Source: Amorphochlora amoebiformis (lineage: Eukaryota > Cercozoa > Chlorarachniophyceae). From it: a DNA stretch of 64,000 nt. Shown one piece after another: positions 24,765 to 64,000 of the stretch (within the stretch, counting starts at the first letter, position 1; each line of letters starts with the position of its first letter). The notes beneath the pieces are model-generated. The model was not told where the DNA came from, did no database searches, and saw only the letters and a list, made by a program, of their open reading frames with translations. The DNA is taken from NCBI GenBank assembly GCA_054601695.1, contig BAAHQB010000091.1:651178-715177 (forward strand), given 5' to 3'. A program made the translations under genes and the position numbers.

Positions 24765-24844
24765 CTCATATATATACATATATATATAATATATATAGGT
24801 GCTGGCACGCATTTCTAAACCCAAACGATCCTGAGGACGAGTAA

Positions 24845-24897
<53 letters not shown>

Positions 24898-24964
24898 GAT
24901 ATTATATATATATATATATGTGTTTTTTATACATATATAATATATATATATATATATATGTGTA

Positions 24965-25000
<36 letters not shown>

Positions 25001-25060
25001 ATTCTTATACGAATAAACGTATATATATAAAGGATTCGAAAATATATATATTATGTCATA

Positions 25061-25105
<45 letters not shown>

Positions 25106-25227
25106 ATACAAATGAACATGTACATGTAAAGGATACGTAAATATTTACATATATATACATAATATACATATATATATACATATATATATATATATATGTG
25201 TGTGTGTGTATTATGTTATACTTATAC

Positions 25228-25280
<53 letters not shown>

Positions 25281-25934
25281 ATGTGTATTTATATATACGT
25301 TCTCACACATACATAAATGTATATAATACATCGTTTTTCGTGTGCTGTGTACATATCTCCCAATTCAATATGTATATATGTATCTTTAAGGTATCATACG
25401 TGTACTATGTATATATGTATCTTTAAGATATCTATGTGTTCTTAGCTCAATATGTATACATGTCTTTAAGATTCTATGTGTTTTTAATTCAATATGTATA
25501 TATGTATCTTTAAGATACCATATCTGCACCTAATTCAATATGTTTGTATGTATCTTTAAGATACCTATGTGTTCTAAGTTCAATATGTATATATGTCTTT
25601 AGTTCAATATGTATATATGTATCTTAAGATTTCTATGTGTTCTTAGTTCAATATGTATATATATCTTTAAGATTTCTATATGTTTTTAGTTTAATATGTA
25701 TGTGTATATCTTAAGATATCTATGTGTTTTTAGTTCAATATGCATATATGTATCTTTAAGATATCTATATATTCCTAGTTCAATATGCATACATGTATCT
25801 TTAAGATATCTATGTGTTTTTAATTCAATACGTATATATGTTTAAGAATTCTATATAATTTTAATTCAATTTTTATATACGTTTAAGAATAATTCTATGT
25901 GTTATATGTACGCCATACCTGTATAGTTACATAC

Positions 25935-25979
<45 letters not shown>

Positions 25980-26244
25980 AATATATATATGTAACAATAT
26001 ATATATATATATATATATTGACATATGTATATATGGATATAGATGTGTGTGTATAGTTATATATATATATATAGATATATAATATACATATATGTATATA
26101 TATATATGTGTTTTGTATTTTTAATACATATACATATAATATATATTTATATATAGAATGAATACAAATCAAACATTAAATGTGTACACATACATATTAT
26201 ATGTAGGCATTTATGTATATGTTTAGGTCTATAAATATATATAC

Positions 26245-26325
<81 letters not shown>

Positions 26326-26676
26326 ATATGTAGGTATGTAGGATCCATAACTATTTTTGACGGTCCCATAAACGTTCTTAATGAGGTAATATATATATAT
26401 ATATATGTATATATGTACCTATTTTGTGTTATATATAAAAATATATGTATGACTATAACATATCTCCTAAAGTATACACAAATGCATGAATATGTTATAT
26501 CACTTAAAGTATAAACGTATGTATGAATATGACGTATTTTTATAAGACAAAGATGCCTTACATCTGTATGTTTATATGTGTAAGAAGTATACACAAATGC
26601 ATGAATATGTTATATCACTTAAGGTATAAACGTATGTATAGGTGCAAGTTTTAGATATTTGTATATATCTTGTGTT

Positions 26677-26716
<40 letters not shown>

Positions 26717-26781
26717 CATATATGTATGTATATATATATATGTATATACATAATATATATACATATATACATATATATATG

Positions 26782-26814
<33 letters not shown>

Positions 26815-26963
26815 GTATACAGGACTTTCATGTAGTTCATCACCAGTACCCTGGAGCTCACTGGACCAACCATCCTAAGTATATATATACATATTCATAT
26901 ATACATTTAAATATACATATAATATATACACATACATATATTATACATATATTATATATAAAC

Positions 26964-27001
<38 letters not shown>

Positions 27002-27551
27002 ATATTCATACATAAGTATTGATATAGAAATATACTACATTCATGTATTTGTTTATACTTGTGAAAATACATTATATTCATTATACTTTACACTTTTAGA
27101 AGTATATTATAATAATATATTTAGTTATATTTAGCAATATATTGTATTCTATTCATACATTTGTTTATACCTATAGAAATATATTATACGCATATGTGTG
27201 TAAATGTATTATATTCATATATACATATATATACATATATATATATACATATATATATGTTCATACTCGTAGAAACTATTATATTCATTATTTCACAAGT
27301 GTAAACAAATGTATGAATACATATGTTTCTATGTCAATACTTACATATACATATATATCCCCGTTACTGACGGGCAATAGCAGGGAATTTTTAGCACCTA
27401 AGAGGTGTGTGAAATCAAACAAATACTGGATTTAGACATATTTTATGATGTAATATTTTGGATATGTATATATATGTATATGCATATCTATATTTAACAA
27501 ATATACATGTGTATGTTTTATATATATATACATGTATGTATATATATATAT

Positions 27552-27583
<32 letters not shown>

Positions 27584-27820
27584 GTATATATGCATATGTA
27601 TGTATATATATATATATATATGTATATATATACACATACATATATCCCTTAGGCTATACGACAAGCATTTCCAACTGAAGGAATATTCGAAACACGTAAC
27701 ATATATATATATACATACATATAATCTGATATATACACACATACACAGAATGTATATGCGTCTACATATAATAATATTTATGTGTACATAACGGCAAATA
27801 TACATGTATATTATATTATA

Positions 27821-27863
<43 letters not shown>

Positions 27864-28029
27864 GTAAACATGATATATATGTGTATATATGTATATATAT
27901 ATTTTTTTAATATTATATGTACATATATATATATAATATGTAAACATGATATATATATATATATATATATAGCATACAATATACATATAGAAACAAATCT
28001 TTATTTACATGTTTACATAAATACATTTA

Positions 28030-28065
<36 letters not shown>

Positions 28066-28397
28066 GTGTATATATATAGATATATGTATACACTATATAT
28101 ACATATATATATACTTGTATATCATATATTTATATACATATGAAAAAATACATACATATGTACACATGCATATAATGGACATACACATACATACATATGT
28201 ATACATATATATATATATATAAATGTATATTTATATATATATATATATATATATATTTGTATATGTATATACATTTATTTATATATGTAAATATATATAT
28301 ATATTTATATACATTATATGTATCCTATCAGGTAGCTACCGTATTTAAGGGAACACACGCTTTTGAGTTGTTTTTTTTCATAATTTTGCGCAAATAC

Positions 28398-28457
<60 letters not shown>

Positions 28458-28618
28458 TATATATATGTATATATTATATGTATCCTATCAGGTGGCTACC
28501 GTATTTAAGGAAACACACGCTTTTGAGTTGTTTTTTTTGATAATTTTGCGTAAATACGACATCATGGCCGAAAAGTTTGTTCTGCTCGAAGGCACCCTTA
28601 CTATTGATGAGAAGAAGG

Positions 28619-28653
<35 letters not shown>

Positions 28654-28945
28654 TGCTAGCGCAGTGGCATAGTAGATGGCAGTCCAGAGTTCGATTCAAG
28701 TCCGTTTGGATTATGAAATGAATGATTATGATAACTTTTGGGAGGTAGTCGGATACTTCCTTTCTTCCTTCCTTACTTCCTCCGGAACCTATGGGTTCCG
28801 AGAATTTTCTGGGTTCCGAGAATTTCCTGGGTTCCGATTATTGTGCTACTAGTGGTATACTCTAAGGAACTGACGGTAGTCTAGCCATCCGGCGCGTAGT
28901 TAACTAGCTATAGGTTCATGCTAGCTCTACATGCTGTAACAATAT

Positions 28946-28984
<39 letters not shown>

Positions 28985-29083
28985 GCAATGTATGTATATA
29001 TATATATATATATACACACATATATATATATATACTCTTGTGTGCATGCGTTTAGTTTTAAATGTATTTATTTATATGCACTT

Positions 29084-29122
<39 letters not shown>

Positions 29123-29372
29123 GCAATAAGATATTATATATATATATACAAATATATATATTTTCTGGAAGGTTTTTGATACTTGAGGGTAGTCTTACAG
29201 TCACAAGAAGGATATATATTATATTTATATATATTATACATGTATATATATATGTATATATATGTGTATATATATGTATATATTTGTACATACATGCTTG
29301 TAATTATACATATATATGTATTTGTCTATTTTTATACCTTTGGGATGTATACAATTTACAGAACACATATTG

Positions 29373-29408
<36 letters not shown>

Positions 29409-29857
29409 ATATACATATACATATATATTATGACACTAATAGTTGTTGTTACTGTCGAGGAGAAGGGTGTTTTTTTCATGTGTTTACAATATATATATAT
29501 ATATACATATAATATTTATATAATTTCTAAACATATACCAAATACGCATATGTGTGCGTGTCTCTTTTTATTCGTATAATACATAATATATATTTTTCTA
29601 TATCTATACGTATACACATATGTACACATATACACATACATATACATATATAACTATTATATATTATAAAGTAAGAAAATGATGACATACCTTGCAATAT
29701 CTGTTACTGTAACTATTAAAGATCAAATAAAGAAATTATATATATTTATATATACAATATATATATGTGTACATATATATATTACATATATTATATATAT
29801 ATATATTTTGCGCAGGCTTATTTAAGTGAAAACTTGTATCTGTTACTAATACTGTTA

Positions 29858-29905
<48 letters not shown>

Positions 29906-29957
29906 CATATTACATAAATTTTAATGAAGAAAAGACTCGTATCAATTATTATTACTG

Positions 29958-30011
<54 letters not shown>

Positions 30012-30293
30012 AATATAACAACATATATATATATATATTACATAGGCTTTAATTAAGGAAAGACTCGTATCATATACTATTATTACTGCTATATGTATAT
30101 ATAATATATATATATATACATATATATATATATTACATAGGCTTTAATTAAAGAAAGACTCCGTACTTGCTGGTGGGGTCCAAGAGCTAACCTCGCTGTT
30201 AAACTACAGGTATATATATGTATATGTGTGTATGATATAATATGTGTATCTTGCTGGTGGGGCCAAGAGCTAACCTCGCTATTAAACTACAGG

Positions 30294-30325
<32 letters not shown>

Positions 30326-30516
30326 CGTATATGTAGATATACGCATTATATATGATAGTACTAATATATATATCTATACAGTTGTAATACTGTATATATA
30401 TATGTATGTTATATATATATATATATATATACATTCATACATATTTACAGGGCAAAGAGATCGGAAATCTGGACGATGGGCGCCCTAACATTGCATCTAA
30501 ACTCAAATCGAAATAA
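12467..30516 (+). CDS. Membrane fatty-acid desaturase/hydroxylase-like protein (gene B)
   Basis: Exons: 12467-12642 (or from ATG 12554), tentative 12723-12735, then 14379-14460, 15484-15547, 16796-16862, 17684-17727, 19236-19280, 20877-20949, 22276-22383, 23025-23125, 24177-24230, 24799-24840, 26334-26385, 26823-26878, 27653-27695, 28492-28617, 30141-30209, 30451-30516 (TAA 30514-30516). From 14379 the exons total 1092 nt, exactly 364 codons with every phase matching. Three histidine clusters occur in the usual order: [16 protein letters not shown] (HxxxHH), NWCWHAF, and [14 protein letters not shown] (HxxHH); these would bind the di-iron centre. Hydrophobic segments flank them ([40 protein letters not shown]), as expected for a multi-pass ER or plastid membrane enzyme of the desaturase/hydroxylase superfamily. 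Substrate unknown. The start codon and second exon are the weak points: [20 protein letters not shown] looks like a signal anchor, but the 13-nt exon joining it in frame is a guess. Most exons carry echo copies. Confidence 0.85.
12643..13190 (+). promoter_or_regulatory. Start of gene B intron 1 with three E2F-like TTCGCGCC motifs
   Basis: After the donor at 12643 the sequence is not repetitive. CTTCGCGCCAAA (about 12652), TTTCGCGCCAAA (about 12683) and TTTCGCGCCGAAA (about 12804) fit the E2F/DP consensus TTTSSCGC; three within 160 bp is striking in AT-rich DNA. An open frame from a TTTAG at 12749 to a stop near 13022 has protein-like composition but does not join in frame to either neighbour. 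Regulatory function is inferred from the motif only. Confidence 0.35.
13001..13160 (+). repeat. 73-bp tandem duplication in gene B intron
   Basis: The stretch starting TAATTTCAATTTCTAATG and ending CTCTTTTGTGCTAATTA is repeated with a period of about 73 bp (13001-13073 and 13074-13145), followed by a short third start (CCAATTTCATAATC). No splice site is included, so it differs from the exon echoes. Confidence 0.75.
13455..14460 (+). repeat. Echo array upstream of gene B exon DFNKQF (5 partial copies plus full exon)
   Basis: Acceptor TATTCTCAG followed by the first 55-57 nt of the exon ([19 protein letters not shown]) occurs starting at 13455, 13583, 13787, 13964, 14167 and 14379. In the first five copies the sequence breaks at GCTGTC and passes straight into TATATA. 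Only the sixth continues GCTGTCGTGCTCC... to the donor GTAAGT at 14461. The copies are nearly identical, differing mainly at TTTGTA/TTCGTA, so amplification is recent or homogenised. Each copy offers the same splice acceptor. Confidence 0.9.
14461..15483 (+). repeat. Intron with opposed telomere-type arrays (TTAGGG then CCCTAA)
   Basis: After the donor GTAAGT, a TTAGGG array with GGGCTA and GTAAGATTAGGG variants runs from about 14473 to 14935 and again 15000-15070. The 3' part (about 15180-15475) is CCCTAA array up to the acceptor TTTGTACAG. In RNA the two arms are complementary and would pair, bringing both splice sites together. Arrays are interstitial and degenerate, not a chromosome end. 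Confidence 0.9.
15484..15935 (+). repeat. Gene B exon with two downstream echoes
   Basis: The complete exon 15484-15547 (reads [20 protein letters not shown], phase 1 in, 2 out) ends with a consensus GTAAGT donor. Two diverged copies of its 3' half lie at about 15719-15768 ([15 protein letters not shown]) and 15892-15938 ([14 protein letters not shown]), each followed by a GTATAA or GTAGGT-like donor. Both remain open in frame, so use as alternative exons cannot be excluded, but they have no acceptor. Confidence 0.7.
16225..16862 (+). repeat. Gene B exon ([19 protein letters not shown]) with upstream echoes
   Basis: The complete exon 16796-16862 has acceptor TATAG and donor GTATAT. A copy of its first 20 nt (CATGTTATCCGAATCGAGCT) lies at about 16540. 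Two further related pieces (ATGAACTTTGAATGTATTAC) lie at about 16238 and 16456. All sit in TA. Confidence 0.6.
17490..17727 (+). repeat. Gene B exon ([15 protein letters not shown]) with one upstream echo
   Basis: Full exon 17684-17727 (acceptor TATAG, donor GTTTGT). An upstream diverged copy near 17492-17525 keeps TGTAG, GATCACTCCGGTATAGGCCT and then loses similarity. Confidence 0.6.
17790..19190 (+). repeat. CT-rich low-complexity intron tract
   Basis: About 1.4 kb of (CT)n with TTTCGCTCT, CTTACTCTTTCG and CCTCTCTTACTC motifs. It sits 5' of the exon at 19236 on the transcribed strand, so it could act as a very long polypyrimidine tract. A 440-codon open frame (17721-19043) across it encodes only Ser, Leu, Phe, Arg, Pro and Ala runs and is a repeat artefact. 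Local inversions (GAGAGAGAGACTCTCTCT at about 18462, GA runs at 18965-19030) could form hairpins. Confidence 0.85.
19969..21530 (+). repeat. Echo array around gene B His-box-1 exon (9 upstream, 4 downstream copies)
   Basis: The complete exon is 20877-20949 ([20 protein letters not shown] and on to PSDV). Nine copies of the acceptor plus its first half (GGTTCTTCCTGCTTCGTTTG-like, ending ACTCAATCAATCA) start at about 19969, 20063, 20155, 20261, 20356, 20459, 20541, 20644 and 20745, then break into CATATATG. Four copies of its second half plus donor (ACTCAATCAATCACCATCGA ... GATGTGGTAA) lie at about 21050, 21211, 21361 and 21483. The shared overlap is ACTCAATCAATCA. Only one of 14 units joins both halves. 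Confidence 0.95.
22002..22915 (+). repeat. Echo array around gene B exon (3 upstream, 3 downstream copies)
   Basis: The full exon 22276-22383 encodes 36 codons. Copies of the acceptor and first half (ATAG, GTGAGTACTTCGGATAAGCC to TTATAAC) start at 22002, 22103 and 22198. Copies of its second half plus donor region (ACGGGATATGCGATCAAC to TTTCGAGTA) are at about 22514, 22696 and 22862. The two halves meet without overlap inside the exon between TTATAAC and ACGGGA. Confidence 0.95.
22972..23785 (+). repeat. Gene B exon ([10 protein letters not shown]...) with one upstream and two diverged downstream echoes
   Basis: Full exon 23025-23125. Upstream, GTCAG GAGGACAAT at about 22975 copies the acceptor and first bases. 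Downstream, about 23505-23560 (TTTGCGTATGGCGTCAATCT ... TTTGGTTTCTGG) and 23725-23770 (GTTTTCTGGTTGG) are diverged copies of the 3' half with donor, followed each time by GA repeat just like the parent. Confidence 0.65.
23140..23470 (+). repeat. 18-bp tandem repeat GAGAGCGATTAGAGATTC
   Basis: About ten near-perfect head-to-tail copies (about 23240-23420) inside a GA-rich tract that starts right after the exon donor. It contains no splice site and no open frame of normal composition. Confidence 0.85.
24145..24410 (+). repeat. Gene B exon ([17 protein letters not shown]) with echoes on both sides
   Basis: The full exon is 24177-24230 (acceptor TACTAG, donor GTATGT). Just upstream, ATTAG GTATTTATG (about 24149) copies acceptor and first bases. 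Downstream at about 24381, GTTGGCGTGAGTTGTG resembles the 3' end. The intermediate copies are short. Confidence 0.5.
24799..24840 (+). CDS. Gene B exon with second histidine cluster (NWCWHAF)
   Basis: This 42-nt exon completes the Trp codon from the previous exon and reads [13 protein letters not shown] plus GA. The NWxxHAF-type motif followed by NPxDP is the expected position of the second histidine box of the desaturase-like fold. Donor GTAATG; it joins in phase to 26334. Confidence 0.8.
25330..25890 (+). repeat. 45-50-bp minisatellite, about 12 copies
   Basis: Unit roughly TTCAATATGTATATATGTAT, CTTTAAGATATCTATGTG, TTCTTAG. Copies vary in length. It lies in the intron between exons 24799 and 26334. 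Each unit holds TTCTTAG and could act as an acceptor-like decoy, but no exon fragment is recognisable. Confidence 0.8.
26823..26878 (+). CDS. Gene B exon with third histidine box ([12 protein letters not shown])
   Basis: Acceptor ATACAG, donor GTATAT. It reads [18 protein letters not shown] plus AA. HxxHH is the third di-iron ligand cluster of membrane desaturases and hydroxylases. It joins the next exon as ...[17 protein letters not shown]. Confidence 0.85.
28332..29480 (+). repeat. Gene B exon (126 nt) with one upstream and 1-2 downstream echoes
   Basis: Full exon 28492-28617. The upstream copy 28332-28398 is nearly identical for the first 67 nt ([15 protein letters not shown]), then breaks at AAATAC into GTACATATA. 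A diverged downstream copy of the 3' end is at about 29168-29208 ([13 protein letters not shown] for the parent [14 protein letters not shown]), and a shorter one may be at about 29448-29468. Confidence 0.75.
28650..28940 (+). other. Non-repetitive intron segment
   Basis: Mixed-composition sequence within the gene B intron, with GGGTTCCGAGAATTT repeated three times (about 28792-28840). No open frame, RNA gene or splice-site pair that I can support. Confidence 0.4.
29817..30291 (+). repeat. Echo array around gene B exon (3 upstream, 1 downstream copies)
   Basis: Full exon 30141-30209 ([20 protein letters not shown]). Three upstream copies of acceptor plus 5' half are at about 29817, 29915 and 30046 (GCTTTAATTAAGGAAAGACT-like). 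One downstream copy of the 3' half plus donor is at 30250-30291 (TTGCTGGTGGGGCCAAGAGC). The copies run into TA at the inner edge. Confidence 0.9.
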
Positions 30517-31384
30517 CTCATTCAAAACCGCGACCTCCTCGCCAGCACTAAAGCAGTCAAAATTCTAAAAAGTGCCTTTGGCTCTAGTGGCTAGCTTGAA
30601 ACGGAACATTCATAGGCGTAGGTTTTGTTCTTTCTTGTCTTTCCCAGTGGTCTAGAATCTGGAGAATGCATGGACATATACTAGAGATATAAGCGCTCAA
30701 GTTATTATACATGTAGTTATTCTCCAGATTCTAGCACAAGTGTTGGAATACCTGTATGTATAAACGATAATTATAAAAGCTCGAAGTTCTAGAAGTTACT
30801 AGAATCCACATAGGCCCGTGCAAGTTCGCTAGTAACCTAGGTAACTAGAGTAATCGTAAACTAGGTAAATCGTAGAAATCATAGTACTGGTAGTACTAGA
30901 GTATCTAGAGTCTAGAGAGTATCTAGAGTATGTATATTACCTAGATTACGGTACTAGAGAATTATCGAGATTGTACTATGAACACCTTGGCATAATCTAC
31001 ATACTCGAGATAACTAGATCTAGAGATCGAGATACTTAAACTTGCAATTATCTAGATTATGTTCGAGTCTATTATTCATTGCATGAAAGTTCAAATTCCA
31101 GAGATTTCCTAGATTTCCTAGATTTCTTCCGTCACTTGTTGGATCAATTAATAACTTATTGAAAAGTTCAGATTCCAGAGATTCTTCCGTCACTAGCATC
31201 TAGAGCTAGTAGAGCGTCAAAGCCATGGATTGTCCGAGGGCCGCGTTTATCTCGTTTAGTACTAGAGTTAATAGACACGTGCTAGACCTACTTATTAGTC
31301 ACGTCGCAGTAGACATGTGGACTATATTGCAGTATAGTATAGTCTAGATGGTGTATAATATCTGAATATGGCACTGTGTATCTA

Positions 31385-31419
<35 letters not shown>

Positions 31420-31510
31420 GTATAAATATTTATGAGAATTCATATTTGTGATTATATATACATATATATATATATATGTATATATATGTATATATATATT
31501 TACATACATA

Positions 31511-31555
<45 letters not shown>

Positions 31556-31603
31556 GTATATGTCTAGTATATGTGGTATACCACTACTGGAGTATCGATG
31601 TGG
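30517..31603. other. Intergenic region between convergent genes B and C; CTAG-rich
   Basis: After the gene B stop codon come about 250 bp of mixed sequence, the likely 3' UTR. No clean AATAAA is visible close by, though TATAAAAG occurs at about 30772. From about 30770 to 31340 the tetranucleotide CTAG is strongly over-represented (ACTAGAG, TCTAGAG, CCTAGAT), giving many short palindromes. No gene is seen. The minus-strand gene C stop is at 31604-31606. Confidence 0.6.
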
Positions 31604-62683
<31,080 letters not shown>

Positions 62684-62699
62684 CTGTTTATTTGATGTA

Positions 62700-62803
62700 T
62701 TGTATATATATACATATATAATAATATTTCTACAATATGTATACAATATATATGATATGTATTCATATATATGTATATGTGTATTTTTATACATATATAC
62801 ATA

Positions 62804-62854
<51 letters not shown>

Positions 62855-63017
62855 TATGTATATATATATAAATATATATATATACATATATATATGTATA
62901 TATATATATATTACCAGTACACATGTAATATATACATAGACAAAAATTCATTTAAAATATATGTGTATGTATACGTATACCTATATACTCACACATATAT
63001 CAACACAAATATGTATC

Positions 63018-63104
<87 letters not shown>

Positions 63105-63110
63105 TATTCA

Positions 63111-63170
<60 letters not shown>

Positions 63171-63427
63171 ATATAGATATTCCACCTACCCTCACCATAT
63201 ATCATATCTTTTATAGATAAATATATATCTATATATATATATATATATATATGTGTGTATATGTATAAATGTATGTATATAATATATATATATATATATA
63301 TGTATATGTGCATATTTACACATATGCACATACATGTATTTCAGTTTGTATTCCGTACATACATATGTGTATATTTGTTAGTATGTACAAATACATTGTA
63401 GATATATATATATATATATATATATAA

Positions 63428-63491
<64 letters not shown>

Positions 63492-63572
63492 TACACATAC
63501 ATATATATATATATATATACATATGTATATGTATATATAATATATATAGGTGTATATATATATATAAATATA

Positions 63573-63617
<45 letters not shown>

Positions 63618-63671
63618 ATAATATATATATACACGTATATATAATATATAACCTTCATATCCTCTCATATA

Positions 63672-63711
<40 letters not shown>

Positions 63712-63759
63712 TTATACATGTATACATAACATATAACCTGCATATCCTCTCATATATAC

Positions 63760-63807
<48 letters not shown>

Positions 63808-63824
63808 CATATAACCTGCATATC

Positions 63825-63869
<45 letters not shown>

Positions 63870-63931
63870 TATATATGTACATATGTATATATAATAGGTA
63901 ACCTTCATATCCTCTCATATACATATATATG

Positions 63932-63972
<41 letters not shown>

Positions 63973-64000
63973 TATATAGATGTATATATGTATATATAAT
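62700..64000. repeat. TA-rich end with four copies of a GATATGCAG unit
   Basis: (TA)n with TG and CA patches. CATATAACCTGCATATCCTC recurs near 63650, 63728, 63808 and 63898. On the minus strand each reads GAGAG, GATATG(C/A)AG, GTTAT: an acceptor, 9 nt and a donor. These are probably downstream echoes of a gene D exon that lies beyond the window. Confidence 0.55.

Overview
Nuclear DNA of a eukaryote, most likely a protist; the sequence alone does not name the lineage. The case for a eukaryote is: many short exons (12-250 nt) with GT-AG introns whose phases chain correctly; telomere-type TTAGGG/CCCTAA arrays scattered through introns; and a PH-TBC-EF-hand Rab-GAP gene, a eukaryote-only architecture. 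Only about 4.5 kb of the 64 kb (near 7 percent) reads as coding. The rest is (TA)n, TTAGGG/CCCTAA, GA/CT tracts and families of short local repeats. Most long open frames here are translated TA, CT or telomeric repeat. The genes below were assembled by eye from splice sites, phase chaining and protein motifs.

Layout. (1) About 2.5-12.0 kb, minus strand: a gene of unknown function whose first exon looks like a mitochondrial presequence (gene A). (2) 12.47-30.52 kb, plus strand: a multi-pass membrane desaturase/hydroxylase-like enzyme in at least 17 exons with three histidine boxes (gene B), head-to-head with A across about 470 bp. (3) 31.6-47.7 kb, minus strand: an unrecognised gene in at least 21 exons, tail-to-tail with B (gene C). 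(4) 48.4 kb to beyond 62.7 kb, minus strand: a Rab-GTPase-activating protein with the end of a PH-like domain, a complete TBC domain keeping both catalytic fingers, and C-terminal EF-hand-like segments (gene D); its 5' end probably lies outside the window.

Main observation. Nearly every gene shows the same intron architecture, called here 'exon echoes'. Upstream of the one complete exon lie 1-9 partial copies of [intron 3' end + 5' part of the exon]. Downstream lie 1-8 partial copies of [3' part of the exon + donor site]. All are separated by TA tracts, in the order A-A-A-[AB]-B-B, on both strands and in all four genes. Second, telomere-type repeats act as intron material: some short introns (60288-60390, 61496-61612) consist almost wholly of CCCTAA units in the sense strand, and many acceptors are a mutated unit (CCCTAG). 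The four genes share no obvious pathway; what unites the window is this intron biology.
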